This document shows positions 23,264 through 31,708 of a DNA stretch of 64,000 bases, piece by piece. Position 1 is the first letter of the stretch. Every line of letters begins with the position of its first letter. Source of the stretch: Pseudodesulfovibrio sp. S3 (GTDB lineage: Bacteria; Desulfobacterota; Desulfovibrionia; Desulfovibrionales; Desulfovibrionaceae); NCBI RefSeq assembly GCF_004025585.1, contig NZ_QTZO01000008.1:62001-126000 (forward strand). The letters run 5' to 3'. Both the position numbers and the translations under genes were made by a program. The notes beneath the pieces are model-generated. The model was not told where the DNA came from. It made no database searches and saw only the letters and a list, made by a program, of their open reading frames with translations.

Positions 23264-23602
23264 CTAAAAGTAGTTGTGTCCTGGGGTGAGCCTGTGGACG
23301 AGGTAGGCTTCCAGCACCGGGTCAACCGCTCCGCAGATGTTGTCTATCACAGTGATTCCTTTGCGTTTCAGGAATTCGTAGACTTCTTTTTCGATGCCGG
23401 CGCAGAGGATGGTTTGGATGGTTTCCGATATGATCAGTTTGTACATGGTTTCGGATGACGGTTCATCGAGTTTGACGGTTCGTTCGCTGATCTTGCCCAT
23501 GACACTGGTTTCCCTGGTGACAGAGACGATGAGCACCTCTGGTGCCAGGTCGAAGCGGGGGGCCAATTCCTTGCCAAGGAGCGGGATAAGTATTTTTTCC
23601 AT
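23264..23602 (-). CDS. NifX/NafY-like (dinitrogenase iron-molybdenum cofactor domain) small protein
   Basis: Protein of 112 residues resembling the NifX/NifB-tail superfamily: KILIPLLGKELAPRFDLAPEVL at the N-terminus, a central ICETIQTILCAGI-like segment (here SETIQTILCAGIEKEVYEFL) and ITVIDNICGAVDPVLEAYL. Such stand-alone domains often sit beside regulators in Desulfovibrio and need not act in nitrogen fixation. The start is the ATG at 23602, 8 bases after the regulator stop; the open frame further upstream overlaps that gene. It probably forms a two-gene operon with the regulator. Confidence 0.75.
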   Translation of the reverse strand: MEKILIPLLGKELAPRFDLAPEVLIVSVTRETSVMGKISERTVKLDEPSSETMYKLIISETIQTILCAGIEKEVYEFLKRKGITVIDNICGAVDPVLEAYLVHRLTPGHNYF

Positions 23603-23610
23603 GGTGTTGC

Positions 23611-25029
23611 CTATTCGATGCCGAAGTGTTTCATCTTGCGCCACAGGGTCGAGCGGCCCCAGCCCAGGAGCGCGGCGGCCTGCGTTTTCCTGCCGTTGGC
23701 CTTGACCAGTGCGTCGAGGATCATCTTGCGCTGCACGTCTTCCCATCGTTCAGGGGGGACGGAGCGAACCTCGCCTGGGGTGTGCGGATTCAGGGTCGCG
23801 GGCACGGCGAGCTTTTCCGGCAGGTCCGGGCCGTGCAGCATGTAGCCCGGAAGGTGGCGCATTCGGATGACGTTGCTGTCGCAGAAATTGACGGCGTATT
23901 CTATCAGGTTCCTGAGTTCGCGAACGTTTCCGGGAAAGGCGTAGGACTTGAGCAGCGTGTCCACGTTCGTGGAGAACCGATCCACTTTTTTCCCGTATCG
24001 GGCCTGGAACATCTTCAGGAAGTGATCCTGGAGCAGAAGCAGGTCTTCGCCCCGTTCCCGCAAGGGCGGCAGGTTCAGCCGGATGACGTTGAGCCGGTAG
24101 AGAAGGTCTTGGCGGAATCGTTTCCGACGAACTCTTTCTTCCAGATCGTAATGACTGGCGGCCATGATGCGAACGTCTGTGTGGATGACTTTGGTCGACC
24201 CCATGGGGCGGACGGTGTGGTCGTCCATGTATGCGAGGAGCTTGGTCTGGAGGGCAAGCGGCAATTCGCCGATTTCCGTGAAAAAGAGGGTTCCGCCGTG
24301 GGCCATGCGCAACCGGCCCGGTTTGGCGTGGTCTGCACCGGGCAGGGCATGCTTGGCATGACCGAAGAGTTCGGATTCCAGCAACGGCTCGGGCAGGGCT
24401 CCGCAGTTGACTTTTACGAAGGGGCCGTCCCGATCGGACTCGTTATGGATTTCCTCGGCCAGCATGTCCTTGCCTGTGCCGGTTTCGCCGGTGATGAGTA
24501 CCGGTGAATCGGTCTGGGCAATGGAGGGCGTCATGGCGAAAATCTTGCGCACCTGGGGGCTTCGGCCCACCAGTTCTCCCAGCCCGCTGGCACCGCTGCC
24601 TATTTCATCAAGAACGTGGTCGCTGCCGGAGCTCACTGTTTCCACAATGGCTCGAATAGTCCCCTTGTCACCGAGAAGGGGGGCCAACGTGAGATGAACG
24701 GGCACTTTTTCCCTGGCCCGGTTGACGATGTTCGTCTCCACGGTATGGGACTGTTTGTCTTTCCATCCTGTCATGATCGGGCAGTCTTTCATGCAGAATT
24801 CGCAACGCAGGGCGTGCAGGCACCGGATGCCGAGCACAGTGTTTCTTTCAACTCCGATCAGGGATTCATACCTTTTGTTCACGGCGAGCAGGGTGCCCTT
24901 TTTATCCATGATGGCCACCCCCAGCGGGAGGGTGTCGAGCAGCTCGGCCAGTCCACCTTTGCTGGTCAGGTTCGTGATGAGTGCGGCGGGGTCTGCAACG
25001 GGCATTCGGCGTCCTTGGTTGTTCGGCAT
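23611..25029 (-). CDS. PAS-AAA+-Fis regulator with degenerate sigma-54 motifs
   Basis: Enhancer-binding-protein architecture. A PAS domain carries a cysteine cluster C-x5-C-x2-C-x3-C (CLHALRCEFCMKDC), followed by an AAA+ domain with Walker A GETGTGKD (181-188) and a Fis helix-turn-helix (NGRKTQAAALLGWGRSTLWRKMKHFG). Two key motifs are altered: the GAFTGA loop reads HALPGA (227-232), and Walker B reads LFFTEIGE, with Thr in place of Asp at 251. The arginine region FRQDLLYRL is kept. It may therefore not open sigma-54 promoters and could act as a redox-sensing regulator at sigma-70 promoters. The start could also be 25005, which has a better AAGGA site, or 25059. Confidence 0.82.
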   Translation of the reverse strand: MPNNQGRRMPVADPAALITNLTSKGGLAELLDTLPLGVAIMDKKGTLLAVNKRYESLIGVERNTVLGIRCLHALRCEFCMKDCPIMTGWKDKQSHTVETNIVNRAREKVPVHLTLAPLLGDKGTIRAIVETVSSGSDHVLDEIGSGASGLGELVGRSPQVRKIFAMTPSIAQTDSPVLITGETGTGKDMLAEEIHNESDRDGPFVKVNCGALPEPLLESELFGHAKHALPGADHAKPGRLRMAHGGTLFFTEIGELPLALQTKLLAYMDDHTVRPMGSTKVIHTDVRIMAASHYDLEERVRRKRFRQDLLYRLNVIRLNLPPLRERGEDLLLLQDHFLKMFQARYGKKVDRFSTNVDTLLKSYAFPGNVRELRNLIEYAVNFCDSNVIRMRHLPGYMLHGPDLPEKLAVPATLNPHTPGEVRSVPPERWEDVQRKMILDALVKANGRKTQAAALLGWGRSTLWRKMKHFGIE

Positions 25030-25330
25030 AATTGATTCTCTTGAACCATAATGAAACATGTCATGGAAGACAAGGTTGGCATGTGATCGGGTATGGGATA
25101 AAAATATGGATAATCCGGAAGGTCAGATAACTCGGGTTGTTGTGGAAAAATGTCGGATTGTATTGGATGCAGTCTCCTGTCGGGCATTGGCTGGACCAAA
25201 GCTGTATCATCGGGCAGACTGTTGCTCGTCTCATGTGATATGTCGGGATATTTGAAACGGTTGAGAACGTGTGTTGAAAGGATGCTGGAGCAGGGGGGCA
25301 TGCTTCCATGGGGTATGTTGTGAGAGAATC

Positions 25331-27037
25331 ATGTGCGGAATAGGCGGTCTTTTCAGGCCGGGCGGTGAGGGCCTGACCGGCTACCATGAGGCGATACTTG
25401 AACGGCTCATGGAAAACATGCACCTGCGCGGTCCCGACGGCTCGGGGCTGACCGTCAGGGGAGAGGTCGGCCTGGCGCATACCCGACTTGCCATCATCGA
25501 TGTCAACGAACGCGCCGGTCAGCCCATGGAATCTGAAGATTGGGTTCTGTCCTGCAACGGCGAGATTTACAACTACCGGGCCATCAAGGAAGAGCTTGTC
25601 GGACGGTACGAATTCAGGACCACCTCGGACACCGAGGTGCTGCTCATGGCCCTGCAGGAGTGGGGCATGGACACGGCCCTCGGAAAGTGCGCCGGGATGT
25701 TTGCCTTCCTCGCCTACAATAAGCGGGAGCGGGTGTTGTATGCCGCACGGGATCGGCTGGGTATAAAGCCGCTGCTTATGGCGTTGCTGGATGACGGCAC
25801 GTTTTGTTTCGCTTCGAGTGCCGGGGCCATTGTCAAGGCCACGCCGGACATTGACTGGCAGGTCTTCAAACCCGCCCTGGCATCATTTTTCGTCCTCGGC
25901 GCGCCCTTTACCCGAACCACGGTCTATGACCGGATAGAGCGGGTCAGCCCCGCCCATTATGTGCGCTGCCTGCCGGACGGCACTTTCGAGACGGTCAAGT
26001 ACTGGGAGCCTCGATACCGGCCGGGTTTTACCATGGACGACATGGTCTCCGTGGTCCGGGAGTATCAGGTTTCGGACGTGAAATCGGCCTTGTTCCTGAG
26101 CGGCGGGGTGGATTCCACCTTTCTGGCGGCAGCCATGGACAGCCTGGATTGTTTTCATCTGACTTCGCCGGAAACCCGGTACGCGAAAAACGCGGCAAAG
26201 GTCTTTGGCCGGAAATTTGTCTGCGTCACGCCGGATCTTGCCGACTACGAGACCGATGTCGAGCGGGTCATCGGTCTGCACGGCGAACCGCTGATGAGTT
26301 GCGGCATTCCCAATTCCGTGACCAGGGAGCTTCATGCAAAAGGGTATAAAATGGCCATCAGCGCCAACGGGGCCGATGAGCTGTTTCACGGATATTACCG
26401 GACGCTGTCACCTGAATATACACCGGATTATCTGCCTTTTCATGAACGGCGGACCTACAGGTTCCTGAATCAGCAGTTGGCGCATCTTTTTCGAAACAGT
26501 GACCATTTCCGTATTGAGGAACTGCAGGGGTATATCCCCACGCTCCGGGAGATCGGCAATGAAATCCTGGACAAGCTCTCCCTGCCGGATTTTTCCGTTT
26601 CGGCCAACCATCGCTGGCTGGAGCTGATGACCTATGTTCTTTTTGATCTGAACCCCACCCTTGACGCCGCCTCCATGGCCAACAGCGTCGAGGTCCGTGT
26701 GCCGTTCCTGGATCACCGTATCGTGGAGGGCGTCCTGTCCTGGCCTGCCGAGCGGTTGATAACAACCAAGTACGGACGCAAGTCGCCCATGAAGGAGTAT
26801 CTGGCGCAATACTTTCCCATGGCCTTTTTCAACAGGCCCAAGCTCGGATTCAGTATCTTCAGTGATCTGCTTGGAGATATCGAGGTCTTGGGCACAAAGG
26901 CCCTGGCCGCTGGAATGGAAACGGGGTTCATTACTGTCCAAGGCAAGGGTGAAGATGGAAATGCGCGTGACAGGAAATACCTTGGGCTATGTTGTTTTTC
27001 GTATGAAAAGTGGAAACAGTCTCTCAATTATGTATAA
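25331..27037 (+). CDS. asnB: Asparagine synthase (glutamine-hydrolysing) family amidotransferase
   Basis: Transfers ammonia from glutamine to an adenylated carboxylate. The N-terminal glutaminase starts MCGIGG with the nucleophile Cys2 exposed, then RGPDGSG, HTRLAIID and CNGEIYNYR. The synthetase domain has the PP-loop SGGVDST and the SANGADELFHGYYR segment. 568 residues. In a polysaccharide locus such enzymes often amidate sugar acids rather than make free asparagine, and this one starts the glycan island; the acceptor is unknown. The ribosome binding site is weak (GAGAGAA). Confidence 0.9.
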   Translation: MCGIGGLFRPGGEGLTGYHEAILERLMENMHLRGPDGSGLTVRGEVGLAHTRLAIIDVNERAGQPMESEDWVLSCNGEIYNYRAIKEELVGRYEFRTTSDTEVLLMALQEWGMDTALGKCAGMFAFLAYNKRERVLYAARDRLGIKPLLMALLDDGTFCFASSAGAIVKATPDIDWQVFKPALASFFVLGAPFTRTTVYDRIERVSPAHYVRCLPDGTFETVKYWEPRYRPGFTMDDMVSVVREYQVSDVKSALFLSGGVDSTFLAAAMDSLDCFHLTSPETRYAKNAAKVFGRKFVCVTPDLADYETDVERVIGLHGEPLMSCGIPNSVTRELHAKGYKMAISANGADELFHGYYRTLSPEYTPDYLPFHERRTYRFLNQQLAHLFRNSDHFRIEELQGYIPTLREIGNEILDKLSLPDFSVSANHRWLELMTYVLFDLNPTLDAASMANSVEVRVPFLDHRIVEGVLSWPAERLITTKYGRKSPMKEYLAQYFPMAFFNRPKLGFSIFSDLLGDIEVLGTKALAAGMETGFITVQGKGEDGNARDRKYLGLCCFSYEKWKQSLNYV

Positions 27038-27046
27038 GGTCGGCTG

Positions 27047-27703
27047 ATGCATGAAGTAGCACTGATCGGAGGTTTTTCGTCGAGCGGGTCGGCGTTGCTC
27101 ATGCATTTGCTGAGCAGGGAGAAGGGTCATCCCTGTCTGCCTGAGACCTGGTTGTTTGCCCTCGGCCAGTACCTGTTGGATTATAGTGGTCTTGATTACA
27201 AGTGCGAGGATTTGCGTTTGTCTCTTCTCAGGTTGGACACCAGGGCGAAGTTGCAAGAAGCCCCTGGGATGGAGCATAAGGCTGTTGACGAGATTCTTTC
27301 TGCCTACCGGGACTCATTTGCTTTTGCGCAGGACAGGTTGAGTGTGCCGGAATGTCTGTTCATTGAAAAAGCACCTGAGAACGTGTTTGCCTTCGACGTA
27401 TATCTGGCACGGTACCCCGAAGCCAGGGTGGTGGTCACGAGTCGGGATTCCCTCGGGGTGCTCCAATCGCTGATGCGGCGGGGTATTTCAATGCATGATG
27501 CCTGTCTCATTTGGTTCGGGCATGCGTATGCCGTTTGCGAGTTGATGCGCAAAAATCCTAATCTGGTTTTCCATTGTCCATACTCGCTGCTGACGGCGGA
27601 CTCCTTTTTTGATGACCAGCTTTCCCCCATTCCCCATGTCCCAGGCTCTTTGTTGACGCGGACTCTTCTCTCCAGACATGTCATGTGTGCGACCGGGTGT
27701 TGA
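27047..27703 (+). CDS. Sulfotransferase-family protein
   Basis: Likely transfers a sulfuryl group from PAPS to a glycan. The N-terminal GGFSSSGSALLMHLL matches the 5'-phosphosulfate-binding loop, and PEARVVVTSRDSLGVLQSLMRRG matches the 3'-phosphate-binding loop with the conserved Arg and Ser. 218 residues is short for the family (usually 250-300) and the C-terminus is abrupt, so activity is not certain. AAGG precedes the ATG. It starts 9 bases after the amidotransferase gene and its stop nearly touches the next gene. Confidence 0.75.
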   Translation: MHEVALIGGFSSSGSALLMHLLSREKGHPCLPETWLFALGQYLLDYSGLDYKCEDLRLSLLRLDTRAKLQEAPGMEHKAVDEILSAYRDSFAFAQDRLSVPECLFIEKAPENVFAFDVYLARYPEARVVVTSRDSLGVLQSLMRRGISMHDACLIWFGHAYAVCELMRKNPNLVFHCPYSLLTADSFFDDQLSPIPHVPGSLLTRTLLSRHVMCATGC

Positions 27704-27704
27704 T

Positions 27705-28883
27705 ATGCTGAAGTCGCCAATGTTCTTTTCTGTCCTAAAAAAGTGCGCCTGGCTTTTTGAGCGGTTCCTTCCCGCTTGTTGGTATCGTCCGCTGTATCGT
27801 TGGTGTCGGGATTTCTACGACAGCGTGATCATGGGGCAGACGCCCGATATGTCACCTTGTTGTTACCATACGCCGCCGGACGCAGAAGCGTACTCGCTCC
27901 ATGAGACGGTCCCGTCTCCCGAAGTGGTGCCTGTGCCCAGGCCCGATCATGCTGTTGCAAGAGCTCTCGCTGCTCCCACGGGACCGATGGTCCTATGCGA
28001 AGGCACCCTGTTTACTCCGGAAGTGCCGTTCGGTATCGACCGTGTTCGAATCAAGGCTTTGCTCAAGCCGGTCCGTACCCGATGTGAGTTGGTCATCTGT
28101 TGTGCCTTCAAGGGGCGTCATGACATCCTTGAACGGGTTATCCACGAATCCCTTGCAGGTCGGAGCGGGCAGGGTGTTCGCTGGATGCTTGCCGGGAGCA
28201 CGGAGGAGGATGTCCAGTTCATTAAAATGGTGGCTGCCAGAACCAACAAGGTGGCCGGTTTCGTCTGCGATAACGCTCCTCTCGGGCGGAAGTGGCAGAC
28301 TTGCGTGGAGTATGCTTATCATTATTATGACGCCAAGCTGTATGCCATTACCGGCAGTGATGATATCCTGTCAGGGAAGCTGCTTGAGTATGTTCTCGGA
28401 AAATATGCCTCGAATATGGCGTTGTTAAGTGAATTCGCGCCCGACTTGTATTGCGCCAACGAGTGGATCGTCTACAGCGCAGCAGGTCGGTACGATCCCA
28501 TGCTCCTGCGGTGTGCGTACAAATACGAAACAGCCTTTCAGCCTTTGGGCGCAGGGCGATTCTATTCCAGAAGATGCCTGGACAAGCTCGATGCGCATCT
28601 TTTCGACAGCTCCAGAGTGAGGGGGCTGGATACGTATGGTTTTGCCGCACTCAAGGCAATGGGAGGGAGGATCGAGTATTATGCCGTGGAGGACGGCCCC
28701 ATAGTGAGCGTCAAGGGAGCATGGGAGCAACTCAATTCCCTGGACGCCTTTTTCAAGGTAGAGACTCTGAGTCTCAACGAGTTTTCGTTCAAGGGATATC
28801 CGCTGCTGAAGGAATCGTTGCATGGCACTACGTTCAAGTATCTTTTCAAGCCGACCAACCTGGGTTTCCAGTTGTTCGATTGA
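27705..28883 (+). CDS. Probable GT-A type glycosyltransferase of unknown family
   Basis: Not firmly recognised. The central region (about 125-225) looks like a GT-A fold: strand ELVICCAFKGRHDILERVIHES, AGSTEEDVQFIKM, DNAPLGRKWQTCVEYAYHYY, then LYAITGSDDILSG, where GSDD would be the metal-binding DxD equivalent. No membrane helix or signal peptide is evident. I take the ATG at 27705, just after the preceding stop, giving 392 residues; an in-frame ATG at 27678 overlaps the sulfotransferase gene. It lies between the sulfotransferase and exporter genes, which supports a role in glycan assembly. Confidence 0.6.
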   Translation: MLKSPMFFSVLKKCAWLFERFLPACWYRPLYRWCRDFYDSVIMGQTPDMSPCCYHTPPDAEAYSLHETVPSPEVVPVPRPDHAVARALAAPTGPMVLCEGTLFTPEVPFGIDRVRIKALLKPVRTRCELVICCAFKGRHDILERVIHESLAGRSGQGVRWMLAGSTEEDVQFIKMVAARTNKVAGFVCDNAPLGRKWQTCVEYAYHYYDAKLYAITGSDDILSGKLLEYVLGKYASNMALLSEFAPDLYCANEWIVYSAAGRYDPMLLRCAYKYETAFQPLGAGRFYSRRCLDKLDAHLFDSSRVRGLDTYGFAALKAMGGRIEYYAVEDGPIVSVKGAWEQLNSLDAFFKVETLSLNEFSFKGYPLLKESLHGTTFKYLFKPTNLGFQLFD

Positions 28884-28916
28884 GAATAAGAACAGCAGGG
28901 AGTATAGGCTGTTGGC

Positions 28917-29702
28917 ATGCTGCATCTGACCAAGACATTGTTCGACTACAGGGAGGCCGCAGGCGTCCTTGCCAGGGTCAACCTGAAGACCACCGTGGCC
29001 ACCACCCGGTTGGGGTGGTTGTGGTGGATATTCGACCCGCTGGTCATGATGGGCATTTATTATTTCATGGTGAAGATCGTTTTCGACAGGGGAGGGGATG
29101 GGTATCATCTCTTTGCCCTGACCGGCATCGTTTCCTGGCAGTACTTTGCAAAGACCATCCAGTTGACTGCCACGACCCTGCACCGGAACAAGCAGTTGTT
29201 GACCCATACCAAGGTCCCGCTGGAGGTGTTCACGGTTGTTCCGCTCTTGATCCAGACGTTTTTTGCCCTGATCGGGTATGGAATCATCGTGGTCTGGAAT
29301 GCCCAGGGGATGACCGTCAACGTTCTGTATCTGTTTCCGATTCTGTTCGTCATGGGGCTTTTCGCCATGGCCTTCGGCGCTATCATGTCCATCTGTGTGG
29401 TTTTTTTGCCCGATGCCAGCAAGTTCATCGATTACGGTCTGCGGGCCGGATTTTTTATTACCCCTATTCTCTATCCTGCGTCGAGGATTGCCGAGAGCGG
29501 GAGAATCCCCGAACTGATGAAGGATATCCTGGCCCTGAATCCGATGATGTGGGCCATTACCCAGTTGCGCAACGTCATTCTCTACCGGACTCCGCTCGAT
29601 CTCGGCAGTTTTGTCCTATGGCTGGTCGCCGGAATGATCGCGCTCCAGTTGGCCATGGTTGTGTTGCGCATGAATCGTCAAAACGTCATGAAACATTTGT
29701 AA
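28917..29702 (+). CDS. ABC-2 polysaccharide exporter permease (Wzm/TagG-like)
   Basis: Membrane subunit of an ABC exporter for a lipid-linked glycan. The 261-residue protein has six hydrophobic segments and typical Wzm features: ARVNLKTTVATTRLGWLWWIFDPLVMM near the N-terminus (the amphipathic helix and first membrane segment), GIVSWQYFAKTIQ, KVPLEVFTVVPLLI and FFITPILYPASRI. The ATPase partner is encoded immediately downstream. The substrate is presumably the glycan made by the neighbouring glycosyltransferases. Confidence 0.9.
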   Translation: MLHLTKTLFDYREAAGVLARVNLKTTVATTRLGWLWWIFDPLVMMGIYYFMVKIVFDRGGDGYHLFALTGIVSWQYFAKTIQLTATTLHRNKQLLTHTKVPLEVFTVVPLLIQTFFALIGYGIIVVWNAQGMTVNVLYLFPILFVMGLFAMAFGAIMSICVVFLPDASKFIDYGLRAGFFITPILYPASRIAESGRIPELMKDILALNPMMWAITQLRNVILYRTPLDLGSFVLWLVAGMIALQLAMVVLRMNRQNVMKHL

Positions 29703-29751
29703 TATGCCTGAAATGCCGATGAAATCCGCCGTACTCCGCGAGGGAGAACAG

Positions 29752-30519
29752 ATGCGGCTGCAAGATGTGGCCTTGTTTTTTCGGCGCAGTGGCCGTTTTG
29801 CTTTCGGGCGCAACAAGCAATTGCGGAAATCCCGTAATTTCTGGGCCCTGCGTGGCATCAATCTGTCGCTGTACCAGGGCGAGTCCCTCGGGCTGGTCGG
29901 TCGTAACGGCTCTGGCAAGAGCACGTTGTCCAGAGTCTGCGCCGGGGTGCTCGTACCGGACCGTGGGCGTGTGCAAAGCAACGGGTCCGTGCATCTCCTC
30001 GCCCTTGGTGTCGGGTTCCGGCCGGAATTGACCGGCAGGGAAAACGTTCTTGTCAGCGGGATTCTTCTCGGCCTGTCGAGGCGGGAGGTTCTGGAACAGA
30101 TGGACGCCATCGAGGCGTTCGCCCAACTCGGAGATTTCATGGACGAACCGTTGGGCACCTATTCCAGCGGTATGCGCAGTCGCCTCGGGTTTGCCGTGTC
30201 AACGGCCATACGGCCGGATACGCTTATCCTGGATGAAGTCCTGTCTACTGGAGACGAGTCGTTCCGGTTGCGGGCCGAGGCGCGTATGGAAGAACTGCGG
30301 GCCGAGTCCGGCGCGGTCATGGTGGTTTCGCATAATGTCGGGCAGGTGAAGCGACTGTGTTCGCGTGCTCTCTGGCTTGAGCAGGGCACGGTCCTGATGG
30401 ACGGGAAAGCGGATCAGGTGCTCGACGCATACTCCGACTTCTGCACCGGTCCGGAAGGCTGGCTGAAGAGCCATCCGGAGCTGCTGGAACGTATCAACTC
30501 CTCCGGTGACCTGGGGTGA
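29752..30519 (+). CDS. ABC exporter ATPase (Wzt/TagH-like, short form)
   Basis: ATP-binding partner of the upstream permease. It contains Walker A GRNGSGKST, a Q-loop region GVGFRPELTGRENV, the signature TYSSGMRSRLGFA, Walker B LILDEVLSTGD and the switch VSHN. It ends soon after the ATPase domain, so it lacks the C-terminal carbohydrate-binding domain that some Wzt proteins use to recognise a finished chain end. I choose the ATG at 29752 because GAGGGAG precedes it; an upstream in-frame ATG at 29704 has no site. 255 residues. Confidence 0.9.
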   Translation: MRLQDVALFFRRSGRFAFGRNKQLRKSRNFWALRGINLSLYQGESLGLVGRNGSGKSTLSRVCAGVLVPDRGRVQSNGSVHLLALGVGFRPELTGRENVLVSGILLGLSRREVLEQMDAIEAFAQLGDFMDEPLGTYSSGMRSRLGFAVSTAIRPDTLILDEVLSTGDESFRLRAEARMEELRAESGAVMVVSHNVGQVKRLCSRALWLEQGTVLMDGKADQVLDAYSDFCTGPEGWLKSHPELLERINSSGDLG

Positions 30520-30541
30520 CCGTGCGGTGCGGGGTGATGAC

Positions 30542-31708
30542 GTGACGCACACCATGACCGGAATCTCCAACGCCATTGTTTTGGGCGTACATTCCTTTGC
30601 CACGCCACATTACAAGACAGGTATCCAGTTTATTGCCGAAGGGCTGGCCCGCAGGGGGGTGTCCGTGGATTACGTGTCCGTGCCGTCTTCGCCTTTTGAT
30701 GTGTTCGGCAAGGAGCGCCGCCGTCGCATGGGGCGGGTCTGGGGGCGCATGGGACGTTCGCCCGTGCTTCATCCTGAAAAAAGGCTGTACGAATTCGCCT
30801 TTCCTGCACTCTTTCCCGTGCACCGGCTTTTCGTGCCCGGCTCCTTCATGCTTGGCGCAGTGAGCGGATCGGCGTCTGGCTGGTTCGCCTCCCGGCGATA
30901 CGATTTGTGTGTGCATGACGTCGGGCCGACCATGGTCTACATGCCTTTGGTGCAGGCACAGCGCCACATCCTGCGTTTGAACGACGCACCCCGTGGGATG
31001 GACGACTTGCCCGGCTCGCTGGTTCGTGATCTGGAGCATCGGTTGGGCCAGGGATTTTACGACCGAGTATGGGCGGTTTCCGAGCCTTTGGCGGCCCATG
31101 CGCAGCGGCTTGCGCCGGATACGCCTGTGGATTGCATTCCCAACGGCTTCGATGCCGAGCTGTTCGGTTGCCCGGCAGACAGGACGGGGCGTAAACCCGG
31201 CACCAGGGCCGTATATCTCGGCAACCGGACCGCATGGCTCGACGTGCAGCTCCTCCGGCAGGCCGCCGCATTGCTGCCCGATTGGGAATTTAATTGTGTC
31301 GGCGCGGGGTTCGCAGGAGAGTCGGATCGGGATAACCTTCGGTTCCTGCCACCCGTTTCCCATACGGAAGTCCCTGAGTTGCTTGCCGGATATGATGTCG
31401 GTCTGCTGCCGTATCGGGACGACGCCGCGCACATGGCCTGCGTCCGGCGGCCGCTCAAGTTTTATGAGTATGTGGCTGCCGGGTTGGGGGTGGCCTGTGC
31501 CGACGTCGGCGGGTTGCGCAAGGGACTGGAGGGCTGGGCTTTGTTCGGTACGACACCCGAGGAATTCGCCGGGGCCGTGGTCGGGAGCGAACAGGCGATC
31601 AGGGCGGTGCCGCCGGAAAGACGTGCGGCGTTCCTGAAGGACAATGCATGGAACGTCAGGCTGGACCAGATGTTCGGAACGCTGAATATGGTCAGGGCCG
31701 AAGGTTGA
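30542..31708 (+). CDS. GT-B glycosyltransferase
   Basis: Cytoplasmic glycosyltransferase of about 388 residues with a GT-B layout: an N-terminal domain (AIVLGVHSFATPHYKTGIQFIAEGLARRG), a linker VDCIPNGFDAELF and a C-terminal nucleotide-sugar domain (RAVYLGNRTAWLD, LRFLPPVSHTEVPELLAGYDVGLLPY, PLKFYEYVAAGLGVACADVGG). This resembles families GT1/GT4. The start is uncertain: GTG at 30542 has GGGGTG in front, ATG at 30554 and GTG at 30506 are alternatives. The 3' end overlaps the convergent minus-strand gene by 17 bases. Confidence 0.82.
   Translation: MTHTMTGISNAIVLGVHSFATPHYKTGIQFIAEGLARRGVSVDYVSVPSSPFDVFGKERRRRMGRVWGRMGRSPVLHPEKRLYEFAFPALFPVHRLFVPGSFMLGAVSGSASGWFASRRYDLCVHDVGPTMVYMPLVQAQRHILRLNDAPRGMDDLPGSLVRDLEHRLGQGFYDRVWAVSEPLAAHAQRLAPDTPVDCIPNGFDAELFGCPADRTGRKPGTRAVYLGNRTAWLDVQLLRQAAALLPDWEFNCVGAGFAGESDRDNLRFLPPVSHTEVPELLAGYDVGLLPYRDDAAHMACVRRPLKFYEYVAAGLGVACADVGGLRKGLEGWALFGTTPEEFAGAVVGSEQAIRAVPPERRAAFLKDNAWNVRLDQMFGTLNMVRAEG

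Noticed and set aside
23264-23602. Nitrogen-fixation role for the NifX-like protein
   Set aside because: No nif genes are in the window, and the gene is paired with a regulator instead.
27680-27710. Selenocysteine TGA at the end of the short sulfotransferase
   Set aside because: The sequence after the TGA is the start of the next gene, shows no sulfotransferase similarity, and no SECIS-like hairpin was evident.
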